Assembly: GCF_000336875.1 (NCBI RefSeq)
Contig: NZ_AOJK01000025.1
Location: 34,346 to 74,848, forward strand
From: Halorubrum californiense DSM 19288
Lineage (GTDB): Archaea > Halobacteriota > Halobacteria > Halobacteriales > Haloferacaceae
Direction of reading: 5' to 3'
Length of the DNA: 40,503 nucleotides
In this document: positions 7,949-17,832 of the stretch, piece by piece
Layout: every line of letters starts with the position of its first letter
Position numbering within the stretch: the stretch's first letter is position 1
Made by a program: the position numbers and the translations under genes
Notes under the pieces: model-generated
Told to the model about the DNA's origin: nothing
Seen by the model: only the letters and a program-made list of their open reading frames with translations
The model's database searches: none

Positions 7949-10003
7949 CTACTCGCACTCTTCGGCCGCTCGCGGGAGCCACATCCGCACCACCGTGCCG
8001 GTCGGCTCGCGGGTGTCGATCTCGAGGTCGCCGCCGGACTCCGTGACGATCCAGTGGACGAGCCAGAGGCCGAGCCCGCTCGCGTGTTCGAGCGCCGTCT
8101 CCCGCGCCTCCGAGAACACCGTCCGCTCGACCGGCGGGATGCCGGGGCCGTCGTCGACCACGTCGAGCCGGAACCGGTCGCCGTCGCCGACGACCGTCGC
8201 CTCCACGTGCGGATCATCGTCGTCGTTGTGGACGACGGCGTTCTCCAGCACGTTCCGGACCGCGGACTCCAGCAGTTCGTCCGCGGCGACGACGGCGGAG
8301 TCGGGCACCGTCACCGTTACCGTCGCCCGCGGGAACGACGAGCCCAGCGACTCGCAGAGGCGGTCGACGAGCGCGGCGAGGTCGATCTCGGTCTTGTCGG
8401 CGTCGCTGTGCAGCGCGACGTCGATCTCGCGCGCCTGGTCGCTGAGGTGCGTCAGCGTCTGTACCTTCCGGTCGATGACGTCGAGGTACGGGTCGCCCTC
8501 CTCGTCGACGTGGTCGCGGAGCAGGTCGGCGTACCCGCCGATGACGTTGGCGTCGTTCTTCAGGTCGTGTCGCAGCACCCGGTTCAACACCTGAAGCCGC
8601 TGTTCGTACCGGCGGGCGTCCGTGACGTCGGTGGCGGTGATGACGACCTCGCCCGTGTCGGCGAACAGCCGCTCGATCACCGTCTCGAACCGGCGCCAAC
8701 TACCGTCCGCGCACGCGATCCGGTGCGTGAGCGACTGCGGTTCGGGGCCCTCGAAGGCGCGCTCGAAGGCCCGCTGCGCCTCGCGTCGGTCCTCGGGGTG
8801 GACCAGATCGATGACCGGGCGTCCCTCGACCTCGTTCGCCTTGTGACCGATCAACCGCTCTATCGACGGACTCACGTACCGGAGCAGTCCGTCCTCGCCA
8901 CAGATCGCGATCACGTTCGGCGATTTCTCGATGAGCGCGCGGTAGCGTCGCTGGAGCGTTTCCCGCTCGGTGACGTCGCGGAACAGCAGGACCGTCCCGC
9001 CGCGGCTCGTCCCCGGCCCGGTGATGTCGTGGACGTCGACCGTCAGGAACCGCGGCGCGCCGTCGTCGCCGCCGACCGTCACGCGGAATTCGTCGTCGGA
9101 CGCCTCCCCCGTCACCGCGTCGGCGACCGCCGGGACGCCGTCGAACGCCTCGCCGGCGTGGACGCCGAGTTCCGCGTCCGGGAACAGCGCCTCGGCCGGG
9201 TCGTTGCTGTCGACCACCCGGCCGTCGGCGTCGCAGACGACGACGCCGTCGGAGAGGTTCGCGAACACCGCGTCGCGGGCGATCGGCGAGACGTCGAGCA
9301 GCCGGTACCGGAACACGACCCACGCCAGCAGCGCCGAGGTCCCGCTGAAGGCGATCGGCGTGAAATCGACCAACCCGCGATCCGGACCGACGATCCCCGC
9401 GATGCCGGCCGCGCCGAGCGTCAGCGGCGCGACGCCGGCGACGAAGAGGACGGCGGCCTGTCGGCGGAACACGCCGTCGCGAGAGACGGCGGCGTAGCCG
9501 AGGACGGCGAAGGTGAACAGGTTGACCGCGTAGGTGTAGCCGACGAACCCGAGCAGCGCGGGCGTCGGCGCGTACTGTAGGATTCGGAAGCCGCCGGCGT
9601 CGACGAGGGTAGGATCGGCGTAGAACAGCGGGTCGACGCCGACCGTCCAGGCGGCGCCCACGACCGCGACGGGGACGACCCAGAAGAGCGCGAAGCGGCG
9701 CCGGTCGAGCCACGCGGTCCGGTCGACGTACGAGAGGACGAAGACGGGCCACGCCACCGCCAGTCCAGCGGAGCCGAGCCAGACGAAGCGGTTGAAAAAC
9801 AGCGTGAGATCGAGCGAGGTCGCGGACAGCTGGGCCGCGTACGCCAGCGACCAGAGGCCGGCCGTGCCCGCGACGCCGACGAAGCTCCACAGGAGGGCGT
9901 GACCGCCGCGCGAGCGGTTCCCGAACGCGTACGCGGCGAACCCGAAGGACGCGACGGCCGCGACGAGCAACGGAACCGTGTACGGCGTCGGTTGCCACGC
10001 CAT
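7949..10003 (-). CDS. Membrane PAS-domain sensor histidine kinase
   Basis: A sensor kinase that probably phosphorylates an unlinked regulator. The first ~220 residues are hydrophobic and hold about seven membrane helices, similar to the N-terminal module of many haloarchaeal kinases. Two PAS domains follow, one around DAVFANLSDGVVVCDADGR and one around YRALIEKSPNVIAICGEDG. The H-box is NRVLRHDLKND, the N-box NVLENAVVHND, and the G-boxes are DDGPGIP and SGLGLWLVHWIV. The ATG at 10003 (684 aa) fits a TATA-like TTTTTAC about 28 bases upstream. No response regulator gene is adjacent. Confidence 0.93.
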   Translation of the reverse strand: MAWQPTPYTVPLLVAAVASFGFAAYAFGNRSRGGHALLWSFVGVAGTAGLWSLAYAAQLSATSLDLTLFFNRFVWLGSAGLAVAWPVFVLSYVDRTAWLDRRRFALFWVVPVAVVGAAWTVGVDPLFYADPTLVDAGGFRILQYAPTPALLGFVGYTYAVNLFTFAVLGYAAVSRDGVFRRQAAVLFVAGVAPLTLGAAGIAGIVGPDRGLVDFTPIAFSGTSALLAWVVFRYRLLDVSPIARDAVFANLSDGVVVCDADGRVVDSNDPAEALFPDAELGVHAGEAFDGVPAVADAVTGEASDDEFRVTVGGDDGAPRFLTVDVHDITGPGTSRGGTVLLFRDVTERETLQRRYRALIEKSPNVIAICGEDGLLRYVSPSIERLIGHKANEVEGRPVIDLVHPEDRREAQRAFERAFEGPEPQSLTHRIACADGSWRRFETVIERLFADTGEVVITATDVTDARRYEQRLQVLNRVLRHDLKNDANVIGGYADLLRDHVDEEGDPYLDVIDRKVQTLTHLSDQAREIDVALHSDADKTEIDLAALVDRLCESLGSSFPRATVTVTVPDSAVVAADELLESAVRNVLENAVVHNDDDDPHVEATVVGDGDRFRLDVVDDGPGIPPVERTVFSEARETALEHASGLGLWLVHWIVTESGGDLEIDTREPTGTVVRMWLPRAAEECE

Positions 10004-10028
10004 CGATACCGGTAGGATGCGAGAGCCC

Positions 10029-10037
10029 CGTAAAAAG
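10029..10037. promoter_or_regulatory. Shared AT-rich promoter element, kinase/bcp divergent gap
   Basis: The run CGTAAAAAG is the only AT-rich stretch between the divergent kinase and bcp starts. On the minus strand it reads CTTTTTACG, about 28 bases from the kinase ATG, which is right for a leaderless promoter. For bcp it would imply a short leader. Confidence 0.45.
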
Positions 10038-10077
10038 GGACCGAATCCTCTAACCCGTTTGAAGAGAGTGGATCCGT

Positions 10078-10545
10078 ATGCTCGAACCGGGCGACTCCGC
10101 ACCCGCGATCACGCTCACAGACCACCGCGGCGAGACGGTCACCGTCGACCCGGCGGCGGCCAAGTACACGGTCGTGTACTTCTATCCGCGCGCCGACACG
10201 CCCGGCTGTACCGCCGAGGCGTGTAGCTTCCGCGACGAGTGGGGCGCGTTCGAGGACGCAGACGTCGCCGTCGTCGGGATCAGCGACGACCCCGTCGATG
10301 ACCTCGAACCGTTCGCCGCCGAGTACGACCTCCCCTTCACCCTCCTCTCGGACCCCGACGGCGAGGTCTCGGGCGCGTACGACTCCTACGGCGAAAAGCA
10401 GATGTTCGGAAACACCTTCGACGGCGTGTTCCGGAACACGTACGTCCTCGACGAGGAGGGCACGGTCGTCTTGGCCTACGAGGGGGTCTCCCCAGAGGAC
10501 CACGCCGTCGAGATACTCGACGACGTCCGCGCGCTCGACGACTGA
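10078..10545 (+). CDS. bcp: Thioredoxin-dependent peroxiredoxin (Bcp/PrxQ type)
   Basis: Reduces hydrogen peroxide and organic hydroperoxides in the cytoplasm. The peroxidatic Cys44 lies in YPRADTPGCTAEAC and the probable resolving Cys49 is five residues on, the atypical 2-Cys arrangement of PrxQ. The length of 155 aa is usual. The ATG at 10078 follows a short gap from the divergent histidine kinase. An 8-bp hairpin follows the stop. Confidence 0.95.
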   Translation: MLEPGDSAPAITLTDHRGETVTVDPAAAKYTVVYFYPRADTPGCTAEACSFRDEWGAFEDADVAVVGISDDPVDDLEPFAAEYDLPFTLLSDPDGEVSGAYDSYGEKQMFGNTFDGVFRNTYVLDEEGTVVLAYEGVSPEDHAVEILDDVRALDD

Positions 10546-10555
10546 ACCGGATGAC

Positions 10556-10595
10556 CGTCGGCGAGCGGAACCCGCCGACGACTGCCACTCGGCAG
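10556..10595 (+). terminator. Two stacked hairpins after bcp
   Basis: CGTCGGCG (10556-10563) pairs perfectly with CGCCGACG (10573-10580). CTGCC (10582-10586) pairs with GGCAG (10591-10595). An AT-rich TATTATTA follows immediately, which could serve as the terminator tail but is also well placed as the TATA box of the next gene. Confidence 0.4.
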
Positions 10596-10603
10596 TATTA
10601 TTA
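10596..10603 (+). promoter_or_regulatory. TATA box of the 10627 gene
   Basis: TATTATTA is centred about 28 bases before the ATG at 10627, matching a leaderless promoter. Confidence 0.55.
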
Positions 10604-10626
10604 CGTGTCATGACTCAAGTGAAACG

Positions 10627-11745
10627 ATGCCCTCCAAGCGAACGTTCGCGAAGCGCGTAGCGGCGCTCGCGGCGACCGGGCTGGGAGTCGGCGGACCGAT
10701 CGACGCCCTGACCTCCGAACCGCCGCCCGACGCGACCCTCGCGGTCGAACCGGCCGCGACCGGCGCCGGAACGACCGACGACGCGACGAGCGGCCGCGAC
10801 GGCGCCAGAGCCGAGGGACCGCGATCGGCGGTCGCCGACGGGACCTACGACCCGGCCGCGGCCGCGTCGAACGCCGTCGACACCGTCGTGACCGGCCGAG
10901 TCGACCCAGCAGCTCTGGCGGCGACGGGCCTGCCGAGCGTGGTCGGAAGTCGACTCCGGCGGCTGCTCGACAGATACGAGAGCGCGTCGCTCGACGGCGT
11001 GCGGCAGGCGACCGGGGGCGCCGCGCTCACCGCGGACGGACCGGAGGGGTGTGCCGTCGCGGTCGGCGACGTCGACGCGACCGCGTTGGTCGCCGACCTC
11101 GACGCCGATCCCGAGGTGACTCGCGAGTCGGACGACGGCTCCGGATTCACCCGATTCCGGGCGCCGAGCCTCGGGTCGGCGGTCGGCGTGGCCGCCGGTG
11201 AACTCGTGGCCGCGTACGGCCCGACCGCCGCCGTCGCCGCGGCGCACCGCGACGCCGGCATCGGCAGGGACGACGGCGGAGCGCAGCGGCGGGCGGGCAC
11301 GACCGGGAGCTATGGCCCCCTTCCCTCGCTGCTCGGGGGCGACGCGACGGTGTGCGTCGACCTCGGGCCGGACGCCCGCGATCACCTCCAGACCGTACTC
11401 GCCGACGCGCCGGACGAACTCCGCACCGCGGTCGACGCCTCGGGCGCGGTCGGGGCGTCGCTCCGCGTCACCGACGACGAATCCGCCGAGGACGCGGCCC
11501 CCGGCGATCCGAGCGTCGCGCTGCGGTACGGCGCGGTCGCGGACCCCCGACGCCTCGACAGGGAGACCGCCGAGGCGATAGCGCGGGCCGCCCGCGAGGG
11601 CGAGACCTCGCTCGCGGACGCGACCGTCACCCGACACGGGCGGACTGTGATCGTCGACGCCGCGGCCGAGAGCGACCTGTTCGCGTCCCACGCCTCGCTG
11701 TTCGACGGCACCGTCGGCGACCCGATCGAGGTGGCCGACGCGTGA
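10627..11745 (+). CDS. Haloarchaeal hypothetical protein (372 aa)
   Basis: I do not recognise a family. The N-terminus has basic residues (MPSKRTFAKRVAALAATGLG) and a weak hydrophobic stretch that might be a signal or membrane anchor, but there is no clear lipobox. The remainder is Ala/Asp-rich with short regular segments (PEGCAVAVGDVDATALVADL, DATVCVDLGPDARDHLQTVL) that suggest a folded alpha/beta protein of repeated strand-helix units. No catalytic motif is evident. It has its own TATA box and is followed after 136 bases by the SppA-like gene on the same strand. Confidence 0.75.
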   Translation: MPSKRTFAKRVAALAATGLGVGGPIDALTSEPPPDATLAVEPAATGAGTTDDATSGRDGARAEGPRSAVADGTYDPAAAASNAVDTVVTGRVDPAALAATGLPSVVGSRLRRLLDRYESASLDGVRQATGGAALTADGPEGCAVAVGDVDATALVADLDADPEVTRESDDGSGFTRFRAPSLGSAVGVAAGELVAAYGPTAAVAAAHRDAGIGRDDGGAQRRAGTTGSYGPLPSLLGGDATVCVDLGPDARDHLQTVLADAPDELRTAVDASGAVGASLRVTDDESAEDAAPGDPSVALRYGAVADPRRLDRETAEAIARAAREGETSLADATVTRHGRTVIVDAAAESDLFASHASLFDGTVGDPIEVADA

Positions 11746-11881
11746 TCGACGCCGCCGGCAACGAGAGTGTCGACCGCGAGAGCGCCCCAGCCGTATCGAA
11801 AAGTGACCGACCCGCGAGCGAACCCACGATGACGACGAGGGACACCACGTCACGACAGCGGTATCGAACGAGGACGAGTCG

Positions 11882-13051
11882 ATGAGTTCTGGGGACTCTC
11901 CTTCGAGGACACCCAACGAACCGACGGACGACGCGGAGTCAACGAGCCCGGATCGATCGCCCCCGACGACGGACCGACCGCGAACGACGGCCGATCGACC
12001 GACCACGAACGACGCGTCCGGGTCCCGCCTCGACCGGATCGAGACCCGACACGCAGTCGGAGTCGCCGCGATACTCGCGGTGGCCGCGGGACTGCTCGTC
12101 GCGCCCGGCGTGTACGGCGCCGTGACGGGGCCCGACGGGACGGTCGCCGTGATCGAGATCGACGGCACGATCGACTCGGGGACCGCCCAGCACGTCGAGG
12201 ACAACCTCCGCGACGCCCGGACGAACGACTCGATCGAGGCGGTCGTCTTGGAGGTCGACAGCGGCGGCGGCCTCCCCGCACAGAGCGAACGGATGTACGC
12301 GGCGGTCGACCGCACCGCGTCGGTGATGCCGGTGTACGCCGCCGTCGACACGCTGGGCGCGTCGGGCGCCTACCTCGCGATCGCGCCCGCCGACCGGATC
12401 TACGTCGCGCCCTCCGCGCAGGCGGTCGGCAGCGTCGGCGTCGCCGGCACCGCGCCGGCGCCGAGCGGACCCAACGCGGGGACGACCGGGCCGGACAAGC
12501 GGGGGAGCGACCCGGACACCCAGCGCGAGCGCCGACAGACGCTCGCGAACCTCTTCATCGAGAACGTGATCGAGCAGCGCGGTGACGAGATCGAACTCGA
12601 CCGCGAAGCGATCGCGCACGCCGACGCGTACCTCGGCACCGAAGCGGTCGAGAACGGCTTCGCAGACCGGTTCGGCTTCGTCGACGGCGCGGTCGCCGAC
12701 GCCGCGAGCGAGGCGGGAATCGACGACTACACGGTCGACACGCGACGCACGGAGAGCCCCGTTCCCGGCGGCATTCCGCTGCTGGAGCGCGACGACGGGA
12801 CGGTCGTCGTCGCCGACGGCTCCCAAGCGGAGTTCGGCGACGGACTGATACTCGCGGTCGCGCCGCAGGCGTGGGACGAGACCGTCGGCGACGACGTCGT
12901 CATGACGAGCTACACCGGACGGCTCCCCGCCGACGGCGATGCGGCGAGCGCGGAGGATACGACGAGCGGCGACGAGTCGGCCGCGCCCGGCGACGATTCC
13001 GCCGCGGCGATCGACGCCGCGGTCGCGGCGAACGGGGGTGAGGCGGCGTGA
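11882..13051 (+). CDS. SppA-like S49 family serine protease, membrane-anchored
   Basis: Probably cleaves peptides in or near the membrane, like signal peptide peptidase A. A 55-residue disordered, Pro/Thr/Asp-rich N-terminus precedes one membrane helix (about 58-80). The ClpP/crotonase-like domain follows with IEIDGTIDSG, VVLEVDSGGG and the nucleophile region DTLGASGAYLAIAP, where Ser161 is the likely catalytic residue. A candidate general-base lysine is Lys206. The C-terminal 50 residues are low-complexity Ala/Asp. The stop overlaps the next start as GTGA, so the two proteins probably work together. Confidence 0.82.
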   Translation: MSSGDSPSRTPNEPTDDAESTSPDRSPPTTDRPRTTADRPTTNDASGSRLDRIETRHAVGVAAILAVAAGLLVAPGVYGAVTGPDGTVAVIEIDGTIDSGTAQHVEDNLRDARTNDSIEAVVLEVDSGGGLPAQSERMYAAVDRTASVMPVYAAVDTLGASGAYLAIAPADRIYVAPSAQAVGSVGVAGTAPAPSGPNAGTTGPDKRGSDPDTQRERRQTLANLFIENVIEQRGDEIELDREAIAHADAYLGTEAVENGFADRFGFVDGAVADAASEAGIDDYTVDTRRTESPVPGGIPLLERDDGTVVVADGSQAEFGDGLILAVAPQAWDETVGDDVVMTSYTGRLPADGDAASAEDTTSGDESAAPGDDSAAAIDAAVAANGGEAA

Positions 13052-14124
13052 GCGTCGACCTGCGAACGACGGTCGGCGCCTTCGCGCTGGTCTTCCTCGC
13101 GGTCGTCGGCGTCGCCGCCGTCGGCGGCGTCGTCCTCGACGGCGGAGCGCCCGAGACCGACGCCGTCGCGGACGACCACTGGCAGTTGGACGCGGTCGAG
13201 CCGGAGACCGTCAGCGAGGGCGGCGAGGTGGAAATGGAGAGCGGCGAGCCGTCGAACACGGTCGTCGTCCACCTCGGTCGCGAGGCGTCCGGACTCGGCG
13301 GCGGCACGTCGATCCTCCCGATCGAAGACGGCGAGGCGCCCGCGGAGGCCGACATCGGATCGCTCGGCGGCGTCCGACGCGGCGTCGCGCCGCTGACCGC
13401 CGCGCTCGTCGAGAACGGCCACGAGGTCCGGTTCTACGGCGGCGCCTTGGGCGCGGAACCGTTGCCGGCGATGCTCTCGGACGCGGACGCGTTCGTCACC
13501 ACGAGCCCCGGCGCGCTGTCGGCGACCGACGCCGACGCGGTCGAGACGTTCGTCGACGCCGGCGGCCGGACGCTCGTCACGAGCGACCCGGGCGGCGCCG
13601 GCGCGCTCACCGACTTCGGCTCGCCGTTCGGCGTCTACGGCGAGGCGGGGTACGTGTACGACATGGAGAACAACGACGCGAACTACCTCAGCGTGCTCGT
13701 CGAGCCGGCCGGGCCGGGGACGCTGACGGAGGGCGTCGAGGAGGTCGTCCTCCGCGGCGCCGCGCCGATCGGCGCGGCCGACGGCTCTCCGGCGCTCACG
13801 ACCGCCGAGACGTCGCGGCTGTCGACGACCCGGGAGGCCGGGGCGTACGGCGTCGCGGTCCGGAGCGACTCGCTCGTGGTGGTGGGCGACTCCAGCTTCC
13901 TCGAACCGGAGAACGCCGGCCGCGCCGACAACGGCGTCCTGATCGGCAACGTCGCGGACTTCCTCGTGACGGGTGAGAGCCCGGACGTGTCGTTCGGCCC
14001 GGGCGCCGGTCCGGGCGGGGCAGTCCCGCCGGGCGGCGCGGTCCCGCCGGGCGGGTCGACGCCGCCGGCACCGACCGACCCGACGGGTAACGAGACTGAC
14101 CCGTCCGGGAACGCGACCGCGTAG
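13048..14124 (+). CDS. DUF4350-like membrane-anchored protein
   Basis: One N-terminal membrane helix (VGAFALVFLAVVGVAAVGGV) is followed by an extracellular-type domain. The central part, with DADAFVTTSPGALSATDADA then VDAGGRTLVTSDPGG, resembles the DUF4350/GATase-like fold that often accompanies membrane proteases and transporters. The C-terminus is a Pro/Gly repeat (PGGAVPPGGAVPPGGSTPP) and a Thr/Asn-rich tail. It starts with GTG at 13048, overlapping the SppA-like stop by four bases. The function is unknown; coupling to the protease suggests a shared envelope role. Confidence 0.7.
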   Translation: MSVDLRTTVGAFALVFLAVVGVAAVGGVVLDGGAPETDAVADDHWQLDAVEPETVSEGGEVEMESGEPSNTVVVHLGREASGLGGGTSILPIEDGEAPAEADIGSLGGVRRGVAPLTAALVENGHEVRFYGGALGAEPLPAMLSDADAFVTTSPGALSATDADAVETFVDAGGRTLVTSDPGGAGALTDFGSPFGVYGEAGYVYDMENNDANYLSVLVEPAGPGTLTEGVEEVVLRGAAPIGAADGSPALTTAETSRLSTTREAGAYGVAVRSDSLVVVGDSSFLEPENAGRADNGVLIGNVADFLVTGESPDVSFGPGAGPGGAVPPGGAVPPGGSTPPAPTDPTGNETDPSGNATA

Positions 14125-14135
14125 TCGACCACCGA

Positions 14136-14166
14136 GCAGGAACGTCGCGGCCGCGACCTGCTTTTT
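14136..14166. terminator. Hairpin and T-run between convergent genes
   Basis: GTCGCGGCCGCGAC at 14144-14157 is a perfect palindrome, flanked by GCAG and CTGC that can extend the stem, and followed by CTTTTTA. It lies between the convergent ends of the DUF4350-like and EamA genes and can end the plus-strand transcript. Confidence 0.5.
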
Positions 14167-15079
14167 ACCCCGGAAATCGTATTCCGGCGGCCGCGTCGGC
14201 GATCTCCTGCCGTTTCAACAGCCCGAACCCGAGGACGATGACGACGAAGCCCGCGACGGTGAACGGCGTCACCGGTTCGGCGAGCAGCAGGGCGCCCGCC
14301 ACGGTCGCCACGATCGGAACGACGTAGGAGACCAAGTTGATCTCGAAGGGACCGAGCCGGTCGAGCAGCGTGAAGTAGATGGTGTACGCCACCGCCGACG
14401 AGAGCAGTCCGAGGAACGCCAGCGCGACGATGGCGCGCGGCGCCGCGGCGGGGAGCCGTTGGCTCTCCCCCAGTCCGAGGCTGAGCGCGTGGATGGCGAG
14501 CGCGCCGAACCCCATCGCCCACCCCGTGAGCGCGACGCTCGAAAAGGACGTCTCGACGGTGCGGAGGCCGACGCTGCCGACCGCGACGGCGACGACGCCG
14601 ATCGCGATCAGCCCGACGCCGACCGCGACGCCGCCGCCGAGGCTCGCGGGGTCCGGCTGTGCGACGAGCCCCACGCCGAGAAACGCGAGGACGACTCCGA
14701 CCGCGCCGCGCGCGTCGAGGTCCGCGCCGCCGATCCAGACGGCCGCGACCGCCGCGGTCGCGATGGGGACGAGGCTGTAGGTGATCGAGGCGATGCCGCT
14801 CGTGGTGTACTGCTGGCCGATGAACAGCAGGGAGTTGTTCGCGGCCACGGAGAGGCCGCCGCTGAACCCGATCGCGGCGAGGTCGCCGCGGGTCCGCGGC
14901 AGGGGCTCGTCCTCCGTGAGCAGCACGTACGAGATCAGCGCCAGCGCGGCCACGTCGAACCGGTAGGCGGCGTACAACACCGGCGGGTAGTAGTCGAGGC
15001 CGACCTCGATGGCGACGAAGGATCCGCCCCACAGCAGGGCGAGCGTGAAAAACAGCGCGACGTCTCGATACCGTGACAC
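14165..15079 (-). CDS. EamA/DMT-family transporter
   Basis: A ten-helix membrane exporter of the drug/metabolite transporter superfamily; the substrate cannot be read from sequence. Two EamA halves are visible: the first opens with ALLWGGSFVAIEVGL, and the second contains a segment ending FTLLDRLGPFEINLVSYVVP, the usual conserved end of the family. It starts with GTG at 15079 and has 304 aa, a normal length. It is convergent with the DUF4350-like gene and lies 101 bases upstream of nothing co-directional except idsA on the same strand behind it. Confidence 0.9.
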   Translation of the reverse strand: MSRYRDVALFFTLALLWGGSFVAIEVGLDYYPPVLYAAYRFDVAALALISYVLLTEDEPLPRTRGDLAAIGFSGGLSVAANNSLLFIGQQYTTSGIASITYSLVPIATAAVAAVWIGGADLDARGAVGVVLAFLGVGLVAQPDPASLGGGVAVGVGLIAIGVVAVAVGSVGLRTVETSFSSVALTGWAMGFGALAIHALSLGLGESQRLPAAAPRAIVALAFLGLLSSAVAYTIYFTLLDRLGPFEINLVSYVVPIVATVAGALLLAEPVTPFTVAGFVVIVLGFGLLKRQEIADAAAGIRFPG

Positions 15080-15181
15080 GGTCGGCCGAACGCGCGCCGG
15101 GGATAAAGCGATGTCCGTCGCGGCCCGGACCGCCGGGACCGCTCCGCGGCCGCGTCAGGGGTCGCCGCCCGGTCGGTCCGC

Positions 15182-16228
15182 TCAGTAGCCGCGGACGATG
15201 AGGTAGTCCGCGAGGTCTTCGAGCAGGCTCCGGGAGCCGCTCTCGGGGAGGAGTTCGAGGTGTTCCTTCGACCGCTCGGTGAGGTCCTCGGCGGTGTCGC
15301 GGGCGTACTCGATGGAGCCGACCTCTTCCAGCGCCGCGACCGCGTCGTCGATGGCCGCCTCAGTCACCTCGGCCGGCGTGTCGGCGTCGACGAGGCCGTC
15401 GACGTCGACCCCCTGCTGGCGGGCGTGGAGGGTGATCAGCGTCTCCTTCCCCTCGACGAGGTCGGAGCCGCGCTGCTTGCCCAGCTCCTCCGAGGGGACG
15501 GTGAGGTCGAGCACGTCGTCTTGGATCTGGAACGCGCGCCCGGAGTCGATCCCGTACTGGTATAACGCGTCGACGACGTCCTCGTCGGCGCCGAGCAGGA
15601 GGGCGGGCGTCGCGGCCGACGCGCCGTACAGCACCGCGGTCTTCAGCTCGACCATGTTTAGGTACTCGTCGGGGAGGATGTCGTCGCGGCTCTCGAAGGC
15701 GACGTCGAGCGCCTGCCCCTCGCAGATCTCGGTGCAGGTCGACGCGAGCATTCGCATCGCTTCGAGCCCGCTCTGCGGGTCCGCGCCGGTCTCGGTCATG
15801 AACTCGAACGCCTTCGAGTAGAGCGTGTCGCCCGCGAGGATCGCCGTCGAGACGTCGTACGCCTCGTGGACCGCGGGGACGCCCCGACGCAGGTCGTCCT
15901 CGTCCATGATGTCGTCGTGGATCAGCGTGAACGACTGGATCACCTCGATGGCGACCGCGGCCCGCATCACGTCGACGTCGTCGCCGTCGAGCGACGGGAA
16001 CGCGCGGAAGTCGGCGCCCATCGGCTCGGTGCCGGTGACCGCCTCCGCGGCCAGCGTCGTCACCGTCGGGCGGAGCCGCTTCCCGCCGGCTTCGAGGATG
16101 TATCGGGTCGCCTCGTACAGCCGCTCCGGCTCCTGGACCGGCAGCTCCTCGTCGATAGCGGCGTTGACGAGTTCACGCCGCTCGCGGATGGCGTCCAGCA
16201 CCCGCGCCTCCTTCGTCTCGCTCGTCAT
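15182..16228 (-). CDS. idsA: Geranylgeranyl diphosphate synthase (polyprenyl synthetase)
   Basis: Builds C15-C20 isoprenoid diphosphates for archaeal membrane lipids, carotenoids and quinones. The first Asp-rich motif is DDIMD at residues 105-109, the second DDVLD at 237-241, and GGKRLRP is at 48-54. Phe100, five residues before the first motif, is the aromatic chain-length determinant expected of archaeal type I GGPP synthase. The length is 348 aa. The ATG at 16228 overlaps the RNase J stop by four bases (ATGA), so idsA is translated as the second gene of a conserved euryarchaeal pair. Confidence 0.95.
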   Translation of the reverse strand: MTSETKEARVLDAIRERRELVNAAIDEELPVQEPERLYEATRYILEAGGKRLRPTVTTLAAEAVTGTEPMGADFRAFPSLDGDDVDVMRAAVAIEVIQSFTLIHDDIMDEDDLRRGVPAVHEAYDVSTAILAGDTLYSKAFEFMTETGADPQSGLEAMRMLASTCTEICEGQALDVAFESRDDILPDEYLNMVELKTAVLYGASAATPALLLGADEDVVDALYQYGIDSGRAFQIQDDVLDLTVPSEELGKQRGSDLVEGKETLITLHARQQGVDVDGLVDADTPAEVTEAAIDDAVAALEEVGSIEYARDTAEDLTERSKEHLELLPESGSRSLLEDLADYLIVRGY

Positions 16229-17577
16229 TCGACGAGCTGGATCGTGGACCCGTTCTGCGTGACGTGGACGTCACGTCCGAGCTTGTACCCCTGCGTCTTC
16301 GCGAGGTCGACGTACGGCGAGCGGCCCTTGAGCGTCTGGTGGCCGGGGATGAGGTGCTGCGGCTGGAGCGCCTGAAGCATCTCGTAGTGGCCCTCCTCGC
16401 GGAGGTGGCCGGAGACGTGGATGTCGTCGTAGAGGCGCGCGCCCTGCATCCGGAGCAGCTGTTCGCTCTGGTAGCGCTGCCCCTCGTTGGTGGGCTCCGG
16501 AATGACGCTCGCGCTGAAGACGACCTTGTCGCCGTCGTCGATTTCGTACGGGGTCTCGCCGCGACCCATGCGGGTGAGCATCGCGCGCGGCTCGCCCTGG
16601 TGGCCCGTCACGATGGGGAGGAAGTTCCCCTTCCCCTCCTTCATGATCCGCTTGAACGCGCGGTCGACCGACTTGCGGTGGCCGTACATGCCGACGTCGC
16701 CCTGGAAGTCGACGAAGTCGAGCCGCTCCGCGGTGCCGGAGTACTTCTCCATCGAGCGGCCGAGCAGCACGGGCTGGCGGCCGATCTCGCGGGCGTACTC
16801 GACGAGCGTCTTCACGCGGGCGATGTGCGAGGAGAACGTGGTGGCGATGATGCCGCCCGTGTAGTCTTCCATCGATTTCAGCGTGTCCTCGACGTGCTTC
16901 TTCGCGTACGACTCGGAGGGGGTCCGGCCCTTGCTGCCGGCGTTCGTACAGTCCTCGATGTACGCGAGGACGCCCTCGTCTTGGCGGCCGATCTCGCGGA
17001 ACCGATCCATATCGATCGGGTCGCCGATGACGGGGTCGTGGTCCAGTCGCTTGTCGAGGCCGTAGACGACCGCGCCCTCGGGCGTGTGGAGGACCGGGTT
17101 GATCGCGTCGATGATCGAGTGCGTGACGTTGACGAACTCGAGTTCGACCTGCTCGGAGTCGCCGATCGCCATCGACGCGCCGGGCTTCATCTTCACGAGG
17201 TCGTTGTCGACCTGGAACTTGCCCTCGTCTTCGATCTGCTGGCGGACCAGCTCGATCGTGTACGGCGCGGAGACGATCGGCGCGTCGTAGCGGTGGGCGA
17301 GCTTCGGGATCCCCGCGATGTGGTCGAGGTGACCGTGGGTGGGGACGATCGCCTTGACGTCGCCTTCGAGTTCGCTCATGACCCGGTCGTCCGGGATGGC
17401 GCCCATGTCGATCAGGTCGAGGCTGTGCATGCTCTCGGTCTCCACGTTGTCGTGGATGAGGACCTTACTGAGGTTCAGGCCCATGTCGAAGATGACGATG
17501 TCCTCGCCCGCCCGGACCGCCGTCATCTGTCGACCGACCTCTTCGTAACCGCCGAGTGTCGCAATTTCGATTTCCAT
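16225..17577 (-). CDS. rnj: Archaeal ribonuclease J (beta-CASP 5'-3' exoribonuclease)
   Basis: An RNA-degrading metallo-beta-lactamase/beta-CASP enzyme of the aRNase J group. The metal motif HGHLDH is at residues 81-86 and further ligands lie in the HSI and DGD-like segments. The beta-CASP part includes [14 protein letters not shown] and [16 protein letters not shown], and the C-terminal motif is [11 protein letters not shown]. The ATG at 17577 gives 450 aa. The reading frame continues 17 codons upstream, but this part is Arg-rich and unlike the family. It precedes idsA with a four-base overlap. The upstream 255 bases contain no gene. Confidence 0.94.
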   Translation of the reverse strand: MEIEIATLGGYEEVGRQMTAVRAGEDIVIFDMGLNLSKVLIHDNVETESMHSLDLIDMGAIPDDRVMSELEGDVKAIVPTHGHLDHIAGIPKLAHRYDAPIVSAPYTIELVRQQIEDEGKFQVDNDLVKMKPGASMAIGDSEQVELEFVNVTHSIIDAINPVLHTPEGAVVYGLDKRLDHDPVIGDPIDMDRFREIGRQDEGVLAYIEDCTNAGSKGRTPSESYAKKHVEDTLKSMEDYTGGIIATTFSSHIARVKTLVEYAREIGRQPVLLGRSMEKYSGTAERLDFVDFQGDVGMYGHRKSVDRAFKRIMKEGKGNFLPIVTGHQGEPRAMLTRMGRGETPYEIDDGDKVVFSASVIPEPTNEGQRYQSEQLLRMQGARLYDDIHVSGHLREEGHYEMLQALQPQHLIPGHQTLKGRSPYVDLAKTQGYKLGRDVHVTQNGSTIQLVE

Positions 17578-17832
17578 GGTGTGTTCGGTTTGACGCCGTG
17601 GTCGGCGCCGGTCACTGAAACCCCGCAAGGAGCCGTCGGCGCTACGTCCTACCGCGCGTCGTTGAAGGCCCCGCTACGGCCGAGTCACCGCGACTCACCG
17701 TGTCCCGCGGGAGTGTGGTACCTCGGCGTACTCCCGCGCACGGTAAAAACTCCCGGGTTCGGCCCCGCGGCGGGGATTCGCGCCCGAACTGGTCCCACAA
17801 AGCGTTTCAGGCTCTCGATCGAACTCTCGGCG

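Noticed and set aside
11829..11885. 18-codon frame (MTTRDTTSRQRYRTRTSR) overlapping the SppA-like start as ATGA
   Set aside because: The overlap is suggestive of a leader peptide, but codons are poor, there is no promoter at the right distance and the composition is Arg/Thr-rich noise.
14020..14070. Tandem Pro/Gly-coding repeat at the end of the DUF4350-like gene
   Set aside because: Two to three short units typical of low-complexity tails; not distinctive.
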